The notes beneath the pieces are model-generated. The model saw nothing but the letters and a program-made list of their open reading frames with translations, was not told the DNA's origin and ran no database searches. Shown in pieces: positions 7,248-11,750 of a DNA stretch of 11,750 bases. This DNA comes from JBHHZM01 sp046758065. Its GTDB lineage: Bacteria; Pseudomonadota; Alphaproteobacteria; JAAXGF01. The position numbers were made by a program, and so were the translations under genes. Location: NCBI GenBank assembly GCA_046758065.1, contig JBHHZM010000096.1:1-11750 (forward strand), written 5' to 3'. Each line of letters starts with the position of its first letter. The first letter of the stretch is position 1.

Positions 7248-8456
7248 CTACGAGCCCTCCGCGACGGTCACCGGCTGTCCGGGTTGCAGCCGCTCGTTGC
7301 CGCGCACGACGACCAGTTCGCCGGGTTCGAGACCGCCCAGCACCTCGAAGCGCGTGCCGATCGCGGCGCCGAGCTCGACGTTCCGCAGCTCGGCGATCCC
7401 GTCCGTGACGACGAAGACGACGGCCTGGTCCTGGCCGCGGATCACCGCGTCCTTGTGTACCGAGACCACGATGCGCGGCGGACCGATCGGCAGGTCGAGC
7501 ATCACCGACTGGCCGTCGGCGAAGCGCTGCGCCGCCGTATCGAAGCGCGGCGTGAAGCGCACCGGCCGGGTTCGGGTCTTGGGATTTTCCTCGGCGCCGA
7601 CCGCGCGCACCACCGCTGCGTACCGGCTGCCGTCGTCGAGCCGGAGTGTCACCTCGACGCCGGGCGCGACGCCGGGGAGACGGTCATACGGGATGTCCGC
7701 CTCGATTTCGAGGTCGCGGTCGTTGACCAGCGTGACCACGTCGTCGCCGACGTCGAGGAACGAACCGGCCTCGGTATGGCGCAGGGTGACGACGCCGTCG
7801 AACGGCGCGCGCACCTCGGCGTTCCTGAGATCGTCCTCGGCGATAGCGAGGTTGGCCCTGGCGCGCGCGATCTGGGCCTTGCTCTGCTCGATCAGCGAGA
7901 TCGCGACCTGGACCTCGGCGCGCGCGGCGTCGACTTCGCTTTGCGCGGCGGCCACCTGCTGGCGCTTGTCGTCGTAGCGCGCCTGCGAGAACGCCGCCGA
8001 TTGACGCAGTTTGGCGAGCCGCGCGAGCTCCTGGCGGGCGAGCGCGAGCCGCGCTTCGGCCGAGGCGACCCGCGCTTCGTCGGAGGCCTGCCGGGCTTCG
8101 GCGTTGGCGAGGCTCGCCCGACTTTCCTGCACGGTGGCGCGGGCGAGATCGCGGCGCCAGGCAAGGCGGTCGCGTTCGATGACGGCGAGCACGTCGCCTT
8201 TCTTGACTCGATCGCCGATATGGACGCGCATTTCGACGACGGCGCCACGCGTGCGCGCCGCCACCACGCCGTGCTGGCGCGCGATAAGCCGGCCGATCGC
8301 GCTGAAGGTCTGGTTCATCGGTTCGCGAATCACCGCATCGACCGCGACGGTCTCTGGTCCGCCCGAATCCTGGGCGGCGGCCGCGGTCGCGACGAGCGCT
8401 GCCGCAAGCGACGCGAAGAGGCCGAATTGGCGCAATGTCAAAGCCGAACGATACAT
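7248..8456 (-). CDS. RND efflux periplasmic adaptor (HlyD/AcrA membrane-fusion protein family)
   Basis: This 402-residue adaptor would bridge the RND pump downstream and an outer-membrane channel. ATG 8456 is chosen over the longer frame from 8564 because it opens directly on an export signal: Arg residues, a hydrophobic core at about 11-27, and a likely cleavage at AAA-Q (28/29). Then come the first half of the lipoyl/barrel-sandwich domain (about 60-96, with HIGDRVKKGDVL), a long Ala/Arg/Glu-rich coiled-coil hairpin (about 97-213), the second lipoyl half (VRAPFDGVV, 215-223), a beta-barrel domain (about 249-325) and the membrane-proximal domain ending near residue 398. There is no lipobox Cys at the cleavage site, so it is a soluble or signal-anchored form. 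The stop TAG (7250-7248) touches the pump's ATG with no gap. No outer-membrane factor gene lies in the window, so a channel such as a TolC homologue must be supplied from elsewhere. Confidence 0.92.
   Translation of the reverse strand: MYRSALTLRQFGLFASLAAALVATAAAAQDSGGPETVAVDAVIREPMNQTFSAIGRLIARQHGVVAARTRGAVVEMRVHIGDRVKKGDVLAVIERDRLAWRRDLARATVQESRASLANAEARQASDEARVASAEARLALARQELARLAKLRQSAAFSQARYDDKRQQVAAAQSEVDAARAEVQVAISLIEQSKAQIARARANLAIAEDDLRNAEVRAPFDGVVTLRHTEAGSFLDVGDDVVTLVNDRDLEIEADIPYDRLPGVAPGVEVTLRLDDGSRYAAVVRAVGAEENPKTRTRPVRFTPRFDTAAQRFADGQSVMLDLPIGPPRIVVSVHKDAVIRGQDQAVVFVVTDGIAELRNVELGAAIGTRFEVLGGLEPGELVVVRGNERLQPGQPVTVAEGS
7255..7260 (-). promoter_or_regulatory. Ribosome binding site of the RND pump gene
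   Basis: GGAGGG on the minus strand lies inside the last codons of the adaptor gene, seven bases before ATG 7247. It fixes the pump's start and supports coupled translation across the TAG-ATG junction. Confidence 0.7.
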
Positions 8457-8465
8457 CGGGGCCCG

Positions 8466-8494
8466 ATTGTACACTGCTGCTTCAAACCGTTCCA
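8466..8494 (-). promoter_or_regulatory. Candidate promoter of the RND adaptor-pump operon
   Basis: On the minus strand TGGAAC (8494-8489) and TACAAT (8471-8466) are 17 bases apart. The -10 matches five of six consensus bases, the -35 only three. Transcription would begin near 8459, almost at ATG 8456, and no Shine-Dalgarno sequence precedes that ATG. The rest of the 155-bp divergent gap (8457-8611) shows no convincing operator palindrome or + strand promoter. Confidence 0.35.
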
Positions 8495-8611
8495 CGCCCG
8501 CCCTGATCGGGCTCGCGCAAGGGGCTGGCGTTGCGGCGGCGATTGTGAAAGAGTGGAATACCATGGCATTTCAACTGCTTCTGTCAAATCACGTTTGCCG
8601 GACGGGGCGCC

Positions 8612-9538
8612 GTGACGACGTATCTGTTTAGCCATCCGGCGTGCCTCGAGCACGATCCGGGCGCGCAGCATCCGGAATGTCCCGATCGCCTGCGCGCCGT
8701 GCTCGCCGCCCTCGATGCGCCCAAGTTCGCCGACCTCGTCCGGCGCGAGGCGCCGCGGGCCGAAAAGGAGCAGCTCGCCCGGGTGCACGACGCCGCTTAT
8801 ATCGACATGGTGCTCGCCGCGGTTCCGGAAAGCGGGCGCTTCCATCTCGACCCCGATACCGCCCTCTCGCCGGCATCGGGCGAGGCGGCGCTGAGGGCCG
8901 CGGGCGCGGTCTGCGCCGCGGTCGACGCGGTCGTGTCCGGCGAGGCGACGAACGCCTTCTGCGCGGTACGGCCGCCGGGCCACCACGCCGAACCTGAACG
9001 CGCAATGGGCTTCTGCCTGTTCAACAACGTCGCCGTCGGCGCGTTGCACGCCCGCGCCGTCCACGGGCTCGCGCGCGCCGCGGTGATCGACTTCGACGTC
9101 CATCACGGCAACGGGACGCAGGTGGCGTTCGCGGCCGATGCCGGGCTGTTCTACGCCTCGACCCATCAGTGGCCGTACTACCCGGGCAGCGGCGCGAGCG
9201 CCGAGCGCGGAGTAGGCAACATCGTCAACGCGCCGCTCGCCGCGGGCAGCGCCGGCCCCGACTTCCACAACGCCATGAGCCGGGACATCCTGCCCGCGCT
9301 CAAGGCGTTCGACCCCGATATCGTCCTCATATCGGCCGGTTTCGACGCTCACGCCGACGATCCGCTGGCGCAGCTCAACTTCGGCGAGGCGGACTATGAA
9401 TGGGCGACCGCCGAGCTCTGCGCGGTCGCCGCCCGCTGCTGCGAGGGCCGGCTCGTCTCGACGCTCGAAGGGGGCTACGACTTCCGGGCGCTCGCGGCCT
9501 CGGCAGCGGTCCACGTGGGTGCGCTGATGACGGCCTGA
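8612..9538 (+). CDS. Histone deacetylase-family zinc amidohydrolase (acetylpolyamine amidohydrolase/AcuC-like)
   Basis: This 308-residue cytoplasmic enzyme of the arginase/deacetylase fold is predicted to hydrolyse acetyl-amide bonds, for example on acetylpolyamines, acetyl-lysine or small amides. Visible motifs are HPECPDRL (20-27), the tandem active-site His pair in RPPGHHA (His124, His125), DFDVHHGNGTQ (160-170) with zinc ligands Asp162 and His164, SAGFDAH (241-247) with the third ligand Asp245, and LEGGYD (285-290) with transition-state Tyr289. All catalytic residues are present. The start is GTG 8612; GGGG four bases upstream is a modest ribosome site. It is divergent from the RND adaptor and stands 70 bp before xseB. 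The same neighbour is common in Alphaproteobacteria, but its role with those genes is not established. There is no signal peptide. The family is secure, the natural substrate is unknown. Confidence 0.92.
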   Translation: MTTYLFSHPACLEHDPGAQHPECPDRLRAVLAALDAPKFADLVRREAPRAEKEQLARVHDAAYIDMVLAAVPESGRFHLDPDTALSPASGEAALRAAGAVCAAVDAVVSGEATNAFCAVRPPGHHAEPERAMGFCLFNNVAVGALHARAVHGLARAAVIDFDVHHGNGTQVAFAADAGLFYASTHQWPYYPGSGASAERGVGNIVNAPLAAGSAGPDFHNAMSRDILPALKAFDPDIVLISAGFDAHADDPLAQLNFGEADYEWATAELCAVAARCCEGRLVSTLEGGYDFRALAASAAVHVGALMTA

Positions 9539-9555
9539 GAGTCCGCGCTCCCCGC

Positions 9556-9584
9556 TTGTATCGTTTGCGGCCAGTACTTACACT
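9556..9584 (+). promoter_or_regulatory. Candidate promoter of the xseB-ispA-tlyA operon
   Basis: TTGTAT (9556-9561) and TACACT (9579-9584) are 17 bases apart in the 70-bp gap before xseB. The -10 matches four of six consensus bases, the -35 three. The start would be near 9591, just before the GGAGGG ribosome site at 9597-9602. The genes downstream are separated by at most nine bases, so one promoter here could drive all of them. Confidence 0.4.
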
Positions 9585-9608
9585 CGCGGCTCGTGCGGAG
9601 GGCAGGGC

Positions 9609-9860
9609 ATGGCAAAAGGCGACATCCCCAAGGACATTGCCGGGCTGAGCTTCGAGGAAGCGCTCGCCCAGCTCGAAGAAATCGTCCGGGGCCTCGAAAG
9701 CGGCGAAGGCAAGCTCGACGAGGCGATCGGGTCGTACGAGCGCGGCGCGGCGCTCAGGCGCCATTGCGAGGCCAAACTCAAGGAAGCCCAAGCGAAGGTC
9801 GAAAAGATCGTCGCTGCCGGCGACGATACGTTGCGCGCCGATCCGGTCGACGAAGACTGA
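9609..9860 (+). CDS. xseB: Exodeoxyribonuclease VII small subunit
   Basis: This 83-residue helical subunit binds the large catalytic subunit XseA to form exonuclease VII, which degrades single-stranded DNA from both ends in repair. The family core is clear: SFEEALAQLEEIVRGLESGE (14-33), the region that pairs with XseA, followed by a second helix with LDEAIGSYERGAAL (36-49) and CEAKLKEAQAKVEKI (53-67). The length is normal for XseB. ATG 9609 follows GGAGGG by six bases. xseA is not in the window, as is usual, since the two subunits are often encoded apart. The gene is followed nine bases later by ispA, a widespread proteobacterial arrangement. Confidence 0.95.
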   Translation: MAKGDIPKDIAGLSFEEALAQLEEIVRGLESGEGKLDEAIGSYERGAALRRHCEAKLKEAQAKVEKIVAAGDDTLRADPVDED

Positions 9861-9864
9861 GGTG
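9859..9864 (+). promoter_or_regulatory. Ribosome binding site supporting the TTG start of ispA
   Basis: GAGGTG overlaps the xseB stop and lies five bases before TTG 9870. The nearby GTG at 9862 is in another frame and stops after three codons. No ATG exists in frame before the conserved N-terminal helix, so the TTG start is well supported. Confidence 0.55.
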
Positions 9865-9869
9865 CGCGG

Positions 9870-10757
9870 TTGACCGCCCTGGCGCAGGCGCTGGAGGAGA
9901 CGGCGAAGGCGGTCGATGCGGCGCTCGACCGGCTCCTGCCCAGGCCCCGGGGCGTCGAAGGGCGCGTCGCCGAGGCCATGCGCTACGCCTGCCTGTCGGG
10001 TGGCAAGCGGCTCAGGCCCTTTCTCGCGGTGACCGGCGCGGGGTTGTTCGATATACCCCGCGAATCGGCGCTGCGCGCCGCCGCGGCGATCGAGATGATC
10101 CACTGTTATTCGCTGGTCCACGACGACCTGCCGGCGATGGACGACGACGCGGTGCGGCGCGGCCGGCCCACCTGCCATATCGAGTTCGACGAGGCGACGG
10201 CGATTCTCGCCGGCGACGGCCTGCTGACCTACGCCTTCGAAGTGCTGAACGCGCCCGAGACCCACCCCGATGCGGCGGTGCGCTGCGCGCTCGCGGGCGG
10301 TCTCGCCACGGCCGCCGGCCCGGCGGGCATGGCCGGCGGTCAGATGATCGACCTGCTGGCCGAAGGCCGGGCGCTCGATATCGACGCCGTCACGCACCTC
10401 CAGAATCTCAAGACCGGCGCGCTGATCGCGTTCTCCTGCGAGGCGGGGGCGATCCTCGGCGGCGCGCCAAACGAACTGCGCGAGCGACTCGCCGCCTTCG
10501 GCCGTGACCTCGGCCTCGCTTTCCAGGTCGCCGACGACCTGCTCGACGTCGAAGGCTCCGAGGACGAAACCGGCAAGGCGGTGGGCAAGGACGCGGCGGC
10601 CGGCAAGGCCACCTTCGTCGGCCTGCTCGGCGTCGACGAGGCGCGTGTCCTGGCGCGCGACCTGATCGGGCGGGCCTGCGCGCGCCTCGAACCGTTCGGC
10701 GTCAAGGCGGATCTCATGCGACAGGTCGCCCAGTTCGTTATCGACCGGCGGAGCTGA
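9870..10757 (+). CDS. ispA: Polyprenyl synthetase, farnesyl-diphosphate-synthase type
   Basis: This 295-residue enzyme joins isopentenyl diphosphate to allylic diphosphates to make farnesyl (or geranylgeranyl) diphosphate for quinones, undecaprenol and, if present, hopanoids or carotenoids. Visible are GGKRLRP (44-50, diphosphate binding), the first Asp-rich motif DDLPAMD (85-91) with the two-residue insertion of bacterial type II enzymes, GGQMIDL (156-162), KTGALI (181-186) and the second Asp-rich motif DDLLD (222-226). Tyr80, five residues before the first motif, is the bulky residue typical of FPP synthases and favours a C15 product; GGPP synthase remains possible. Translation starts at TTG 9870. 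The gene follows xseB by nine bases and precedes tlyA by two. In many relatives dxs stands between ispA and tlyA, but here there is no room for it. Confidence 0.92.
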   Translation: MTALAQALEETAKAVDAALDRLLPRPRGVEGRVAEAMRYACLSGGKRLRPFLAVTGAGLFDIPRESALRAAAAIEMIHCYSLVHDDLPAMDDDAVRRGRPTCHIEFDEATAILAGDGLLTYAFEVLNAPETHPDAAVRCALAGGLATAAGPAGMAGGQMIDLLAEGRALDIDAVTHLQNLKTGALIAFSCEAGAILGGAPNELRERLAAFGRDLGLAFQVADDLLDVEGSEDETGKAVGKDAAAGKATFVGLLGVDEARVLARDLIGRACARLEPFGVKADLMRQVAQFVIDRRS

Positions 10758-10759
10758 TC

Positions 10760-11533
10760 ATGGCGCCTGCCGCGGGACGCACGCGGCCGGAAAGGCGGCG
10801 CCTCGACCGGCTGCTCGTCGAGCGCGGTCTGGCCAAGAACCGGACGCGGGCACAGGCGCTGATCATGGCCGGGCGGGTGTTTTCGGGCGAACGGCGTCTC
10901 GACAAACCGGGCGTGACGCTTGCCGCCGACAGCGCGCTCGAAGTGCGCGGGCGCGATCATCCCTGGGTGTCGCGCGGCGGAGTCAAGCTCGCCCATGCAC
11001 TCGATCACTTCGGCATCGACCCGCGAGGCGCCGTCGTGCTCGACATCGGCGCCTCGACCGGCGGCTTCACCGATGTCGCGCTCGCCCGCGGCGCGGCGCG
11101 CGTCTATGCGGTCGACGTCGGGCGCAGTCAGCTCGCCTGGAAACTGCGCCAGGATGCGCGCGTCGTGGTGCGCGAAGGGGTCAACGCCCGGCGCCTCGGC
11201 CGCGACGAGGTGCCCGAGCCGGTCGGGCTTGTCGTCTGCGACGCGAGTTTCATCGGCCTCGAAATCGTGCTGCCGGCGCCGCTCGCGCTGGCCGCGCCCG
11301 GGGCCTGGCTCGTCGCCCTGATCAAGCCGCAGTTCGAGGCCGGTCCCGACAAGGTCGGCAAGGGCGGCGTGGTGCGCGACGCGGGCGTACGCGAAGCGGT
11401 CTGCGCCCGCATCCGCGCCTGGCTCGACGGCCTGCCCGGCTGGCGCGTCATCGGTCTCGTCGAGAGCCCGATCACCGGCGCGGACGGCAACGTCGAATAC
11501 CTGATCGCCGCGCGCCATGACGACGCGGACTGA
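10760..11533 (+). CDS. tlyA: TlyA family rRNA (cytidine-2'-O)-methyltransferase
   Basis: This 257-residue protein is the S4-domain plus FtsJ-like methyltransferase that adds 2'-O-methyl groups to rRNA cytidines; it has often been mis-named hemolysin A. The N-terminal S4 RNA-binding domain covers about residues 14-63 (RLDRLLVERGLA...RAQALIMAGRV). SRGGVKL (71-77) then leads into the Rossmann domain with SAM-binding DIGASTGGFTD (95-105). The catalytic tetrad K-D-K-E is intact: Lys76, Asp161 (CDASFI), Lys189 (LIKPQFE) and Glu246 (NVEYL). ATG 10760 follows GGAG by six bases and the ispA stop by two. Its last 17 bases overlap the start of a broken methyltransferase gene. Whether it modifies 16S, 23S or both cannot be told; the shorter N-terminus-dependent types differ in this. 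Confidence 0.94.
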   Translation: MAPAAGRTRPERRRLDRLLVERGLAKNRTRAQALIMAGRVFSGERRLDKPGVTLAADSALEVRGRDHPWVSRGGVKLAHALDHFGIDPRGAVVLDIGASTGGFTDVALARGAARVYAVDVGRSQLAWKLRQDARVVVREGVNARRLGRDEVPEPVGLVVCDASFIGLEIVLPAPLALAAPGAWLVALIKPQFEAGPDKVGKGGVVRDAGVREAVCARIRAWLDGLPGWRVIGLVESPITGADGNVEYLIAARHDDAD

Positions 11534-11748
11534 CGCCGGCGACACCGCGGACATTACCGTTGAGGCCATCGGCGACCGCGGCGACAGGAATCGCGACGAT
11601 CGTCGCCGTCTCGTGCAATCCGGCGAGCTTTGCCCGCGATGCGCGCATTCTCGTGGACGGCGGCTACCGGCTCGTCCGGGTTGCGCCGTTCGACCAGTTC
11701 CCATGGTCGCCGCACGTCGAACTCGTTGCGGTGTTCCGAAAAGTCTAA
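11517..11748 (+). pseudogene. Remnant of a TrmA/RlmD-family RNA methyltransferase with an internal deletion
   Basis: The two ends of a SAM-dependent RNA uridine-5-methyltransferase (COG2265) survive without the middle. From ATG 11517, overlapping the end of tlyA by 17 bases, one frame reads MTTRTDAGD then ITVEAIGDRGD, which matches the start of a TRAM RNA-binding domain. After about 11585 this frame turns into non-homologous Arg-rich sequence. In the next frame, from about 11587 to the TAA at 11746-11748, the sequence reads GIATIVAVSCNPASFARDA and then DQFPWSPHVELVAVF. That is the enzyme's C-terminus with the catalytic-Cys motif SCNP (Cys codon 11614-11616). Roughly 300 or more residues, including the SAM-binding site, are missing, and the ends are joined out of frame, so no working enzyme can be made. 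A TTG at 11560 could start a 62-residue peptide, but it has no good ribosome site. The joint could be a true deletion or an assembly error. Confidence 0.78.
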
Positions 11749-11750
11749 AG

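Noticed and set aside
8457..8564. A 36-residue N-terminal extension of the RND adaptor from ATG 8564
   Set aside because: The extension would bury the signal peptide; the export signal begins immediately at ATG 8456.
3987..8615. A 4.6-kb stop-free + strand frame (1542 codons) antisense to the RND pump and adaptor genes
   Set aside because: It is the mirror of two well-supported genes. Its product is dominated by Arg, His, Asp, Gly and Ala without domains, as expected when GC-rich codon bias removes stops from the opposite strand.
8438..9514. A 358-codon minus-strand frame over the deacetylase gene
   Set aside because: It is a codon-bias shadow of a gene with intact zinc-binding motifs and also runs into the RND promoter region.
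10340..11704. A 454-codon minus-strand frame over ispA and tlyA
   Set aside because: Both genes it opposes have complete catalytic motifs; the antisense product is low-complexity Arg/Ala/Asp-rich sequence with no recognisable domain.
1..11750. CRISPR arrays, toxin-antitoxin pairs, phage or insertion-sequence genes, tRNA genes
   Set aside because: No regular direct repeats, transposase or integrase motifs, terminal inverted repeats or cloverleaf candidates were seen; the intergenic space is too small to hide a larger element.

Overview
The window is a GC-rich bacterial chromosome segment that is densely coding on both strands. It most likely comes from an alphaproteobacterium. The evidence is the block of a histone-deacetylase-like amidohydrolase, xseB, ispA, tlyA and a TrmA/RlmD-type methyltransferase remnant, an order I recall as typical of Alphaproteobacteria, together with the GC-rich codon use. 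I see no tRNA, rRNA, CRISPR array, insertion sequence or phage gene. All gaps between genes are short, the longest being about 155 bp.

Region 1 (1-2156, + strand) holds the end of a peptide ABC transporter operon: two ATPases of the DppD/DppF (OppD/OppF) type joined by an ATGA overlap. A small CDP-alcohol phosphatidyltransferase gene follows after 13 bp, so it may share the transcript. Region 2 (2113-3932) holds a second, paralogous CDP-alcohol phosphatidyltransferase on the opposite strand. It overlaps the first tail to tail by 44 bp and carries Gly where the last catalytic-motif Asp should be. Divergent from it is a flippase-like integral membrane protein (LPG_synthase_TM/HpnL-like fold). 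Together the three genes look like a small membrane-lipid module, although neither lipid nor substrate can be named from sequence.

Region 3 (3948-8456, - strand) is a two-gene RND export system: a periplasmic adaptor (HlyD/AcrA type) followed, with no gap at all, by a 1099-residue inner-membrane RND pump. No outer-membrane channel or regulator gene is present here. The pump's proton-relay residues differ from AcrB.

Region 4 (8612-11748, + strand) starts with a zinc-dependent deacetylase-family protein, followed by exonuclease VII small subunit (xseB), a farnesyl-diphosphate-synthase-type prenyltransferase (ispA) and TlyA rRNA 2'-O-methyltransferase, packed as an operon. The gene dxs, often found between ispA and tlyA in relatives, is absent. 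Overlapping the end of tlyA is a collapsed methyltransferase gene: its first ~23 codons are joined out of frame to its last ~53 codons, with the SAM-binding middle missing. This remnant and the odd phosphatidyltransferase pair are the most notable findings. I found no evidence of a defence system or other clearly new machinery.
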